Part shown: in pieces, positions 37,703-45,377 of the stretch
Numbering within the stretch: the first letter of the stretch is position 1
How the letters are laid out: every line of letters begins with the position of its first letter
Made by a program: the position numbers and the translations under genes
NCBI GenBank assembly: GCA_024508675.1
Contig: JANINQ010000021.1
Location: 1 to 64,000 of the forward strand
DNA from: Afipia sp.
GTDB taxonomy: Bacteria > Pseudomonadota > Alphaproteobacteria > Rhizobiales > Xanthobacteraceae
Direction: 5' to 3'
DNA length: 64,000 nucleotides
The notes under the pieces: model-generated
The model's input: only the letters and a program-made list of their open reading frames with translations
Database searches by the model: none
Told to the model about the DNA's origin: nothing

Positions 37703-39196
37703 CTACTTGCTCTGGAACGCGAACTGAGCCCCTTCCTTGACGCCCGAAGGCCAACGCGACGTCACCGTCTTGGTCTTCGTATAGAAACGCACGGAGTCAG
37801 GGCCGTACTGATTGAGATCGCCGAAGCCGGAACGCTTCCAGCCGCCGAAGGTGTAGTAAGCCACCGGCACCGGGATCGGCACGTTGACGCCGACCATGCC
37901 GACATTGACACGGGCGGTGAACTCACGCGCCGCGTCGCCGTCGCGCGTGAAGATCGCAACGCCGTTGCCGTATTCGTGGTCGGACGGCAGCGCCACCGCT
38001 TCCTCGAAGTCGTTCGCGCGCACAACCGACAGCACGGGGCCGAAGATCTCTTCCTTGTAGATGCGCATGTCTTTCGTGACGTTGTCGAACAGACAGCCGC
38101 CCATGTAGAAGCCGTTCTCGTAGCCCTGCATCTTGAAGCCGCGGCCATCGACGGCGAGCGTTGCGCCTTCCTTCACGCCGATGTCGACGTAGTTCTTGAC
38201 GCGCTCCAGCGCCGCCCGGGTGACGAGCGGTCCGAAGTCGGCGGTCTCATCGGTGGACGGCCCGATCTTGAGGCTTTCCACGCGCGGAATGAGCTTTTCC
38301 ATCAGCCGGTCGGCGGTGGTCTTGCCGACCGGAACGGCAACCGAAATGGCCATGCAGCGTTCGCCGGCTGCGCCGTAGCCTGCGCCAATCAGCGCATCGA
38401 CCGACTGGTCGAGATCGGCATCCGGCATGATGATCATGTGGTTCTTGGCGCCACCAAAGCACTGGGCGCGCTTTCCGGTCGCGGCCGCGCGCGAGTAGAT
38501 ATATTGCGCGATATCCGAAGAACCGACGAAGCCGACCGCCGAAATATCGTGATCGTCAAGAATGGCGTCGACCGCTTCCTTGTCGCCGTTGACCACGTTG
38601 AGAATGCCCGGCGGCAGACCGGCCTCGAGCATCAGCTCCGCAAGGCGCATCGGCACGCCGGGATCACGCTCTGACGGCTTGAGGATGAACGCATTACCGC
38701 AGGCGATGGCGGGGGCGAACTTCCACATCGGGATCATCGCCGGGAAGTTGAACGGGGTGATGCCGGCCACGACGCCAAGCGGCTGACGCATCGAATAGCT
38801 GTCGATGCCGGGGCCAGCGCCTTCTGTGTAGCCACCCTTCATCAGTTCCGGGATACCGATCGCGTATTCCACGACCTCGACGCCGCGGAAGATGTCGCCC
38901 TTGGCATCCGGGATGGTCTTGCCGTGCTCGCGCGCCAGCAGCTCGGCCAGCGAGTCGTTTTCCTTGGCCAGCAATTCAAGAAACTTCATCAGCACGCGGA
39001 CACGGCGCTGCGGATTGGTCGCGCCCCATGCCGGCTGGGCCGCCTTGGCATTCTCGATCGCTGCGCGAACTTCGGCCTTCGAGGCCAGCGCCACCTGGGC
39101 CTGCACGTCACCGGTCATCGGCTGATAGACGTCCGCAGAGCGGCCGGATGTGCCCTTGACTACCTTGCCGCCAATAAAATGACCGATCGTGCGCAT
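37703..39196 (-). CDS. mmsA: Methylmalonate-semialdehyde dehydrogenase (CoA-acylating)
   Basis: Converts methylmalonate semialdehyde to propionyl-CoA, CO2 and NADH, the last step of valine (and thymine) degradation. The 497-residue aldehyde dehydrogenase has GVVAGITPFNFPAMIPMWKF with N150, and the catalytic cysteine C281 in GYGAAGERCMAIS. KRAQCFGGAKNHMIIMPDA is characteristic of MmsA rather than of hydrolytic ALDHs. GGAGG six bases before the ATG at 39196 fixes the start. It heads the valine catabolic genes and lies 113 bases downstream of the TetR gene. Confidence 0.96.
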   Translation of the reverse strand: MRTIGHFIGGKVVKGTSGRSADVYQPMTGDVQAQVALASKAEVRAAIENAKAAQPAWGATNPQRRVRVLMKFLELLAKENDSLAELLAREHGKTIPDAKGDIFRGVEVVEYAIGIPELMKGGYTEGAGPGIDSYSMRQPLGVVAGITPFNFPAMIPMWKFAPAIACGNAFILKPSERDPGVPMRLAELMLEAGLPPGILNVVNGDKEAVDAILDDHDISAVGFVGSSDIAQYIYSRAAATGKRAQCFGGAKNHMIIMPDADLDQSVDALIGAGYGAAGERCMAISVAVPVGKTTADRLMEKLIPRVESLKIGPSTDETADFGPLVTRAALERVKNYVDIGVKEGATLAVDGRGFKMQGYENGFYMGGCLFDNVTKDMRIYKEEIFGPVLSVVRANDFEEAVALPSDHEYGNGVAIFTRDGDAAREFTARVNVGMVGVNVPIPVPVAYYTFGGWKRSGFGDLNQYGPDSVRFYTKTKTVTSRWPSGVKEGAQFAFQSK

Positions 39197-39309
39197 GCGT
39201 ATCCTCCAAAAGCGAATGTTTCGGGGGTTCTAGCACCGCCATAACCGGATAAGGAACCGGGTTCTGCGCACAGCTCGGTAGCGTGCAATGCAAAGAGGCA
39301 TTCCGTGGA

Positions 39310-39945
39310 TTAAACCCCGGTTTTGGCCTCGGTTTTCGGCTTCGGCTTCTTTGCGCGCGGTTTTGCCGCGTCCTCGGCCTTTAGCGCCGCGTATCGCCCG
39401 GCGCTGAGGATCTCGTCCGAGAATTCCCCGGTTCCTGCGGTGCGGGCCAGGATCATCGCACCCATCATCGTCGAGACGACCGCGATGGCTTCGCGGCGTG
39501 CGGCCTTGGGCGGCAGATCGTGAAACTGCTCCGCGATCACCTCGACCATTTCTTCGAGCTTGTTGGTGAAGGCCTTGCGGATTTTGGGGTTGGCCCGGGA
39601 GGCTTCGACACCCAGCGACGGCAAGGCGCAGCCGTTACCCGCATCGTCGCGATGCTCGGTGGACAGATAGCCATTCACGATCGAGGCAAGACGCTTGCCT
39701 TCCGGCGCCTGCTCGGCCCGCTTGCGCCAGCGTCCGGTCGCTTGCTGCATTGCATGGGCGAAGGCCTCGCTGATCAGCGCATCGCGGGAGGCAAAGTGAG
39801 CGTAGAACCCGCCGTGGGTCAGGCCCGCATCCTTCATCAGCTCGGCGACCCCGAGACTGGCCGCGCCCCCTTCCCGCAGGCGCACCGACGCGTTTTTCAC
39901 AATCCGCTCGTGAGTTTCCGCCTTGTGATCCTTGGAATAACGCAT
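39310..39945 (-). CDS. TetR/AcrR-family regulator
   Basis: A 211-residue TetR-type repressor: N-terminal HTH (TLTHERIVKNA-like start HERIVKNASVRLREGG, then GVAELMKDAGLTHGGFYAHF) and a helical ligand-binding domain with VVSTMMGAMILARTAG. It ends in a lysine-rich tail (KPRAKKPKPKTEAK). It is upstream of and codirectional with mmsA (113-base gap), and divergent from the enoyl-CoA hydratase at 40110. It is a plausible local regulator of branched-chain acyl-CoA catabolism; the ligand would then be an acyl-CoA, by analogy with other TetR regulators of such genes. Confidence 0.9.
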   Translation of the reverse strand: MRYSKDHKAETHERIVKNASVRLREGGAASLGVAELMKDAGLTHGGFYAHFASRDALISEAFAHAMQQATGRWRKRAEQAPEGKRLASIVNGYLSTEHRDDAGNGCALPSLGVEASRANPKIRKAFTNKLEEMVEVIAEQFHDLPPKAARREAIAVVSTMMGAMILARTAGTGEFSDEILSAGRYAALKAEDAAKPRAKKPKPKTEAKTGV

Positions 39946-40109
39946 CGCGACCTCATCAAATGTCCCGGATCATATAATAGCACAGTTCAGGCCAAAAATG
40001 CGTGTTTTCGCGCAAAAATGGCTGTCATGCACTGATTTGACGGCTAATAGCGGATCGCGCACCATCGCGGCCCCTCAACACGTCCCCGTAACCATCAGGC
40101 TCCAAAAAA

Positions 40110-40880
40110 ATGCAAGCAATCAACGACTATTGCCAGGTCACCCGCGGCGACAACGGCATTGCACAATTGACCATCACCAATGCCGGCCCGCTCAACATCA
40201 TGAATTCCGAGGTGATCCATGGCGTCCGTGAGGGACTGGAGCAACTCGGCAAGGACCGCGATCTTCGCGTGCTGGTCATCAGGGGCTCCGGCGAGAAAAG
40301 CATGATCGGCGGCGCGGACATCAAGGAGATGGCGAAGCTCGATCAGGCCTCCGCCGAAAAGTTCATCACCGGGCTGCGCGATGTTTGCGAAGCGGTGCGG
40401 CAGTTTCCGGTGCCCGTGATCGCGCGGCTGCGCGGCTGGTGTCTCGGCGGCGGACTTGAGTTCGCTGCTGCATGCGACATTCGCATCGCGTCGCAAGATG
40501 CGAAGTTCGCCATGCCGGAAGTCAAGGTCGGAATCCCCTCCGTCATTCACGCTGCGCTGTTGCCACGACTGATCGGCTGGGGCCGCGCCCGCTGGCTGAT
40601 CCTGACAGCAGCAACCATCGACGCGCCTACCGCACTCAACTGGGGACTGGTTGATCAGGTCGTCGCAGAAGCAGACCTCGATCAGGCCATCGCAACAGCC
40701 GCAGCAGCGATCGCGGAATGCGGACCCGAAGCGATGCGCAGCCAGAAGGCTCTCTTGCGGGAGTGGGAGGAACTTCCACTGACGGAGTCGGTCAATCTCA
40801 GCGTCGGTGTTTTCGGGAAATCATTCCTGACCGGTGAACCGCAGCGTCACATGCAGGCATTTCTCGACAGACGAAAATAA
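40110..40880 (+). CDS. Enoyl-CoA hydratase/isomerase family protein
   Basis: A 256-residue crotonase-family enzyme. The oxyanion-hole blocks are VIRGSGEKSMIGGADIKEMA and RLRGWCLGGGLEFAAACDIR, and the catalytic region is KFAMPEVKVGIPSVIHAALL. The second catalytic glutamate expected in true hydratases (as in GVP-E) is replaced by an IPSVIHA context, so hydratase activity is not certain; isomerase or another acyl-CoA reaction is possible. The start ATG follows a run of A residues with no clear Shine-Dalgarno. It is divergent from the TetR gene. Its last codons are duplicated just downstream in a 15-base direct repeat. Confidence 0.85.
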   Translation: MQAINDYCQVTRGDNGIAQLTITNAGPLNIMNSEVIHGVREGLEQLGKDRDLRVLVIRGSGEKSMIGGADIKEMAKLDQASAEKFITGLRDVCEAVRQFPVPVIARLRGWCLGGGLEFAAACDIRIASQDAKFAMPEVKVGIPSVIHAALLPRLIGWGRARWLILTAATIDAPTALNWGLVDQVVAEADLDQAIATAAAAIAECGPEAMRSQKALLREWEELPLTESVNLSVGVFGKSFLTGEPQRHMQAFLDRRK

Positions 40881-40907
40881 CTCATCCCACGCACGAAAAT
40901 AATTCAT
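40871..40907. repeat. 15-base direct repeat at the end of the crotonase gene
   Basis: ACGAAAATAAYTCAT occurs at 40871-40885, spanning the stop codon of the upstream gene, and again at 40893-40907. The copies differ at one position and are 22 bases apart. It looks like a small tandem duplication or a paired binding site. Confidence 0.55.
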
Positions 40908-40927
40908 GCGAATTTTGGCATGCCACG

Positions 40928-40944
40928 GAATGTTTTAAACATTC
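40928..40944. promoter_or_regulatory. 17-base palindrome upstream of the thiolase gene
   Basis: GAATGTTT and AAACATTC flank a single T, a perfect 8-bp inverted repeat. It lies 48 bases after the crotonase stop codon and about 125 bases before the thiolase start. It may be an operator; without a GC-rich stem or T-run it is not a standard terminator. Confidence 0.45.
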
Positions 40945-41069
40945 AGCGGCTTGTCCAGACTCGATTCATGCTTTTATTGTTTGGACGCGGATTGCATTTT
41001 CCGCGTTCATTCATATGATGCATGTCATCTAACACGGTCAGGCGCCGTGCGCGCCAGGGGAGCAATTGC

Positions 41070-42263
41070 ATGTCCACGTCCGATCCCGTCGTCATCGTTT
41101 CCGCAGTTCGCACTCCCCTCGGCCGTTTCCAGGGCGAATTGTCATCCTTCAGCGGACATAACCTCGGCTCTCACGCTATCGGCGCGGCGCTCGAGCGGGC
41201 AAAGCTGTCGCCTGAACAGATCGACGAAGTCCTGATGGGCTGCGTTCTCCCCGCAGGACAAGGTCAGGCCCCTGCCCGCCAGGCCGCACGCGGCGCGAAG
41301 CTGCCGGACGCCACCGGCGCCACCACCATCAACAAGGTGTGCGGCTCGGGCATGAAGGCCACCATGCTGGCGCACGATCTCATCAACGCAGGCTCCGCCA
41401 ACATCGTCGTCTCCGGTGGCATGGAAAGCATGACCAATGCGCCATACCTTCTTCAGAAGGCACGCGGCGGTTATCGTGTCGGCCACGACCGCATCATCGA
41501 CCACATGATGATGGACGGCCTCGAAGACGCCTACGAGACCGGCCGCTCGATGGGTGATTTCGGCGAAGCCGCCGCGGAAGCCTATCAGTTCAGCCGCAAG
41601 GATCAGGACGACTACGCCGTCGAGACGCTGACGCGTGCGCGCAAGGCTGTCGAGAGCGGTGCGTTCAAGAAGGAAATCGCGCCGATCACCGTGAAGGAAA
41701 AGGCCGGCGTCCGCGTCGTCGAGAATGACGAACATCCGCTGAAGGTCGATCCGTCCAAGATTCCAAATCTGAAGCCCGCATTCCGCCCCAACGGCACCAT
41801 CACCCCGGCCGCCTCCTCCGCCAATGCCGACGGCGCGGCTGCGCTGGTGCTGACTCGCCGCTCGATTGCCGAGAAAGAAGGCCTGCCGATCCTTGCAGAG
41901 ATCAAGGGCCATTCGACTCACAGTCAGGCACCCGACTGGTTCACCACCGCTCCGATTCCGGCGATCCGCAAGCTGCTGGACAAGGTGGGCTGGAAGATCA
42001 GCGACGTCGATCTGTTCGAGATCAACGAAGCCTTCGCGGTCGTTCCGATGGCGGCAGCCAAGGATCTCGGCATCCCGCGCGACAAGCTCAACGTCAATGG
42101 CGGCGCATGCGCGCTCGGCCATCCGATCGGCGCAACCGGCGCGCGGCTGATCGTCACGTTGCTGCACGCAATGGAAAACAACAACGTCCAGCGGGGCATT
42201 GCTTCGCTGTGCATCGGCGGCGGCGAAGCAACGGCCATCGCCATCGAGCGCAAGCTGAACTGA
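41070..42263 (+). CDS. Acetyl-CoA C-acetyltransferase (thiolase)
   Basis: A 397-residue class II (degradative/biosynthetic short-chain) thiolase. Active-site cysteine C91 is in INKVCGSGMKA, with NEAFAVVPMAAAKDLG, GGACALGHPIGATGARLIVT and the C-terminal cysteine in ASLCIGGGEATAIAIE. It condenses two acetyl-CoA to acetoacetyl-CoA or the reverse; paralogues serve PHB synthesis, ketone body use and isoleucine breakdown. GGGGAG sits eight bases before the ATG at 41070. No phaB or phaC is adjacent, so a PhaA name is not justified. Confidence 0.94.
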   Translation: MSTSDPVVIVSAVRTPLGRFQGELSSFSGHNLGSHAIGAALERAKLSPEQIDEVLMGCVLPAGQGQAPARQAARGAKLPDATGATTINKVCGSGMKATMLAHDLINAGSANIVVSGGMESMTNAPYLLQKARGGYRVGHDRIIDHMMMDGLEDAYETGRSMGDFGEAAAEAYQFSRKDQDDYAVETLTRARKAVESGAFKKEIAPITVKEKAGVRVVENDEHPLKVDPSKIPNLKPAFRPNGTITPAASSANADGAAALVLTRRSIAEKEGLPILAEIKGHSTHSQAPDWFTTAPIPAIRKLLDKVGWKISDVDLFEINEAFAVVPMAAAKDLGIPRDKLNVNGGACALGHPIGATGARLIVTLLHAMENNNVQRGIASLCIGGGEATAIAIERKLN

Positions 42264-42323
42264 CAAGCTCTGCGCCAACTTGCAATGCACCGGCGGGTGG
42301 AAATCCGCCGGGTGACGTGTAGC

Positions 42324-42346
42324 TGCATCCCGATAAGCGGGCTGCA
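42324..42346 (+). terminator. Stem-loop after the thiolase gene
   Basis: TGCA-t-CCCG (42324-42332) pairs with CGGG-c-TGCA (42338-42346) around a 5-base loop and is followed by TAATCCCTTTT. A second stem lies just upstream (CCGGCGG at 42290-42296, CCGCCGG at 42305-42311). Together they probably terminate the thiolase transcript before the FabF-like gene. Confidence 0.45.
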
Positions 42347-42376
42347 TAATCCCTTTTGCAACCTGTGGTGGGGACC

Positions 42377-43657
42377 GTGAAAAGGAACAGCGCCATACGC
42401 CGCATCGTCGTCACCGGCATGGGAGCCGTCTCGCCTCTCGGCTGCGGCGTCGAGGCAAACTGGTCCCGCCTGATCGCGGGACGTTCGGGAATCCGCGCAC
42501 TGTCCGACAATGTTGCGGCCGATCTGCCCGTCAAGGCATGCGGCGTGGTGCCGGATCTCGTTGAAGACCCGGAATTCGGGTTCGATCCTGATCGCGCCGT
42601 TCCGAAGAAAGACCAGAAGAAGATGGATCGCTTTATCCAGTTCGCCATGATGGCGTCGGACGAAGCAATCACGCAGGCCGGATGGGCGCCGCAGGATGCG
42701 CGTGCGCGCGAACGTACCGCCACCATCATCGGCTCCGGCGTCGGCGGTTTCCCCGCCATCGTCGATGCGGTTCGCACTGCGGATGAGCGCGGCGTGCGGC
42801 GGCTTTCGCCTTTCACCGTGCCTGCGTTCCTCGTCAACCTCGCAGCCGGACAGGTTGCAATCCGCCACGGCTTCAAAGGCCCGCTTGGTGCGCCGGTGAC
42901 GGCCTGCGCAGCCGGTGTGCAGGCGATCGGCGATGCTGCACGTCTCCTTCTTGCTGGAGAAGCGGATGTTGCCATCGCAGGCGGTGCGGAAGCCTGTATC
43001 GACCGCGTCAGCCTCGGCGGCTTTGCGGCTGCCCGCGCGCTGTCGACCAACTTCAACGACGAGCCGCAGCGCGCCTCGCGTCCGTTCGATCGCGACCGCG
43101 ATGGCTTCGTGATGGGTGAAGGCGCCGGTATCGTGGTCATTGAGACGCTCGACCATGCCCTCAGCCGCGGCGCGACTCCGATTGCCGAACTGGTCGGCTA
43201 CGGCACGACGTCGGATGCCTATCATATGACGGCCGGGCCAGAGGATGGTGATGGCGCGCGCCGCGCGATCGAAATTGCCCTCCGGCAGGCGGGCATCTCC
43301 CCGATCGAGGTCCAGCATCTCAACGCCCATGCGACATCGACGCCTGTTGGCGACAACGGCGAGCTCGCCGCAATCAAGGCTGTGTTCGGCACCGAAGGCA
43401 AGGTCGCGGTCAGTTCGACAAAGTCGTCCACCGGTCATCTGCTTGGCGCAGCGGGCGGCCTCGAAGCCATCTTCTCTGTGTTGGCGCTGCGCGACCAGAT
43501 CGCTCCCGCCACGCTCAACCTCGACCATCCGGACGCGGCAGCCGAGGGTGTTGACCTCGTGCGCGGCGCTGCGCGCCCCATGGCGATCGAGCATGTGCTG
43601 TCGAATGGTTTCGGGTTCGGCGGCGTCAATGCGAGCGTTCTGTTCCGCGCCTGGTAA
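42377..43657 (+). CDS. FabF-like beta-ketoacyl-ACP synthase
   Basis: A 426-residue condensing enzyme of the KAS I/II family: IRRIVVTGMGAVSPLGCGVE, nucleophile C177 in VTACAAGVQAIGDA, histidines in NAHATSTPVGDN and KSSTGHLLGAAGG, and the end block NGFGFGGVNASVLF. The start is uncertain: GTG at 42377 gives a normal N-terminus, GTGs lie at 42365 and 42368 and a TTG at 42356. No acp, fabD or fabG lies nearby, so it is probably not the housekeeping FabF; such orphan copies often serve specialised lipids or polyketide-like products. Its flanks are the thiolase and a convergent HxlR gene. Confidence 0.9.
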   Translation: MKRNSAIRRIVVTGMGAVSPLGCGVEANWSRLIAGRSGIRALSDNVAADLPVKACGVVPDLVEDPEFGFDPDRAVPKKDQKKMDRFIQFAMMASDEAITQAGWAPQDARARERTATIIGSGVGGFPAIVDAVRTADERGVRRLSPFTVPAFLVNLAAGQVAIRHGFKGPLGAPVTACAAGVQAIGDAARLLLAGEADVAIAGGAEACIDRVSLGGFAAARALSTNFNDEPQRASRPFDRDRDGFVMGEGAGIVVIETLDHALSRGATPIAELVGYGTTSDAYHMTAGPEDGDGARRAIEIALRQAGISPIEVQHLNAHATSTPVGDNGELAAIKAVFGTEGKVAVSSTKSSTGHLLGAAGGLEAIFSVLALRDQIAPATLNLDHPDAAAEGVDLVRGAARPMAIEHVLSNGFGFGGVNASVLFRAW

Positions 43658-43672
43658 GGCGCGGAACCGCAA

Positions 43673-44185
43673 TCAGACCTTGCCGGCCTTCTTGTTCTTC
43701 GCAAGAAGATAATCACGCGTCATCTTGGTCGCGCCGCGTCCCGGCTTGTACGTCAATTCGTCCGACGACACTTTTCGGCCTGAACCGCTCCGCATCGCCA
43801 TCTGTTCAATGGCCGCGCCGCTCTCACGGTCAAAAGCAACGACCGGCTCGTTGCCGGGTCCCGACACCCATCGATCGCCCCATTGCATGATCGCCATCAG
43901 CGGCGTCTGAAACTCTTTGGCTTTCTGCGTCGGAACATACTCAAAACGCGTTCCGCGCTTGCCGACATCGATCTGCGCCAGCATCCCCTCTTCAACGAGA
44001 TGCCGCAGCCGGTCTGTCAACGTGTTCCGCGCGATGCCGAGACTGCGCATGAACCCTTCGAACGAGCGGACTCCCCGCAGCGCATCCCGCAGGATCAGAA
44101 GCGACCACGAGTCACCCAGCATGGCGAGCGCGCGGGCGATTGAGCAGTTCAGCCTCACGAAAGAAGGCTCGCGCATGGCAGTCAT
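43673..44185 (-). CDS. HxlR-family winged-helix regulator
   Basis: A 170-residue HxlR-type regulator. The domain is clear: CSIARALAMLGDSWSLLILR, GVRSFEGFMRSLGIARNTL, TDRLRHLVEEGMLAQ and the wing GTRFEYVPTQKAKEF. A C-terminal extension beyond the usual 110-120 residues (from about residue 110) includes FDRESGAAIEQMAMRSGSGR and a lysine-rich end. It is divergent from the enoyl-reductase-like gene, with an operator-like repeat array in the gap, so it most likely represses that gene and itself. Redox or electrophile sensing is common in this family, but only C14 is near the N-terminus here. Confidence 0.92.
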   Translation of the reverse strand: MTAMREPSFVRLNCSIARALAMLGDSWSLLILRDALRGVRSFEGFMRSLGIARNTLTDRLRHLVEEGMLAQIDVGKRGTRFEYVPTQKAKEFQTPLMAIMQWGDRWVSGPGNEPVVAFDRESGAAIEQMAMRSGSGRKVSSDELTYKPGRGATKMTRDYLLAKNKKAGKV

Positions 44186-44194
44186 TTCCCTCGT

Positions 44195-44232
44195 TTAGTT
44201 GCAAACTAAGACTAGTTGCAATATCGGACTAA
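44195..44232. promoter_or_regulatory. Operator-like repeats between hxlR-type and MDR genes
   Basis: TTAGTT-GCA-AACTAA (44195-44209) is a perfect palindrome. Its core TAGTTGCAA (44196-44204) is repeated exactly at 44213-44221, and an ACTAA half-site follows at 44228-44232. The array begins 9 bases upstream of the HxlR start codon and ends about 50 bases before the MDR start codon. Position and symmetry suggest an HxlR operator controlling both. Confidence 0.65.
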
Positions 44233-44281
44233 TCATAACATTTCGTTTCGGCCCGCAAAGCGGCGATTATGGGAGAGCATC

Positions 44282-45259
44282 ATGTATGGCGTTCAGATCA
44301 ATGCGTTCGGCAAACCATGGGACGTCGTTGAAACCATTACCCTTCCCGATCCCGGCGCTCCCGGAGCCGGTGAAGTCGTCGTCGACATGGAGTTCTCGCC
44401 GATCAATCCGTCCGACCTCGTGCTGATGCGTGGCGTTTATGGCGTGAAGCCCAAGCTCCCCGCCCCCGTCGGAACCGAAGGTGTCGCGCGCGTGACCAAA
44501 ATCGGCTCTGGCGTGACCGGCCTCAAGGAAGGCGATCGCGTGCTGTTTCCGCGCGGCACATCGACATGGCTCACGCGCAGCAAGGTGAAGGCCGAACATC
44601 TTTTCGCATTGCCGGCCGCCGCCGATCCGCAGCAACTCTCGATGCTGATGGTCAATCCACCGACTGCTTATCTGATGCTGACAGAGTATGTCGCTCTCAA
44701 GAAAGGCGACTGGGTGATCCAGAGCGCGGGAAACTCCGCCGTCGGACGAGCCGTCATCGCCATCGCCCGGCAGATGGGCGTCCATACCGTCAGCGTGGTT
44801 CGCCGTCCGGAACTGATCGATGAACTCAAAAAGCTCGGCGCCGATGTGGTGCTGGTCGAAGGTCCGGATCTGGCCAAACGCGTCGCCGAAGCGACCGGCA
44901 AGGCAAAGATCATGCTGGCACTCGACAGCGTCGGCGGTCCCGGCCTGATGGCATTGAACGATTGCCTCGCCAATGGCGGCACGCTCGTCGCCTATGGGGT
45001 GATGAGCGGCGGCCCCGGCCCGTTCTTCACGGCTCCCAACATCTTCCGTGATCTGACCCTCAAGGGATTCTGGCTGATGAACTGGTTCAACAGAAATCCG
45101 CCTGAACGCGTTCTGGAGATTCAGAAGCAGATGGCAAGCTGGATTGCGGACGGCACGATCTTCACGCCCGTGGAGGCAACCTATCCGCTTGACCAATCCG
45201 CTGCGGCCATTTCACATGCCGCCAAGGGCACCGGAAAAATCCTCTTCAGAGGTACCTGA
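44282..45259 (+). CDS. MDR enoyl reductase/quinone reductase-like protein
   Basis: A 325-residue medium-chain reductase resembling 2-enoyl thioester reductases (MECR/ETR) more than zinc alcohol dehydrogenases. Blocks: FSPINPSDLVLMRGVYG, PAPVGTEGVARVTKIGSG, NPPTAYLMLTEYVALKKGDW, and the nucleotide loop IQSAGNSAVGRAVIAIARQM followed by SVVRRPELIDELKKLGADV. The tyrosine in NPPTAY sits where ETR enzymes have conserved contacts. It should reduce an enoyl or quinone-type double bond with NADPH. GGGAGAG precedes the ATG at 44282. It is divergent from the HxlR regulator and is the obvious regulatory target. Confidence 0.88.
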   Translation: MYGVQINAFGKPWDVVETITLPDPGAPGAGEVVVDMEFSPINPSDLVLMRGVYGVKPKLPAPVGTEGVARVTKIGSGVTGLKEGDRVLFPRGTSTWLTRSKVKAEHLFALPAAADPQQLSMLMVNPPTAYLMLTEYVALKKGDWVIQSAGNSAVGRAVIAIARQMGVHTVSVVRRPELIDELKKLGADVVLVEGPDLAKRVAEATGKAKIMLALDSVGGPGLMALNDCLANGGTLVAYGVMSGGPGPFFTAPNIFRDLTLKGFWLMNWFNRNPPERVLEIQKQMASWIADGTIFTPVEATYPLDQSAAAISHAAKGTGKILFRGT

Positions 45260-45312
45260 GCAATCACTGCTCCCCGGGGCACAGGGCGCGACATGCTCCT
45301 TCGCTGATGCGT

Positions 45313-45344
45313 ATACAGGCTTCCCTGTTCAGGGCAGCCTGTAT
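45313..45344. other. Long imperfect hairpin between MDR and methyltransferase genes
   Basis: ATACAGGC (45313-45320) pairs with GCCTGTAT (45337-45344). Inside, a two-base mismatch is followed by a second stem (CCCTG with CAGGG). It lies about 55 bases after the MDR stop and 33 bases before the methyltransferase start. No T-run follows, so a simple terminator is doubtful; an operator or an RNA element is possible. Confidence 0.55.
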
Positions 45345-45377
45345 GTCCTAGAACAATGGGCATCACCGGAGTGCCCC

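Noticed and set aside
41924-43672. A 582-codon minus-strand frame
   Set aside because: Antisense to thiolase and FabF-like genes, with atypical composition and no motif.
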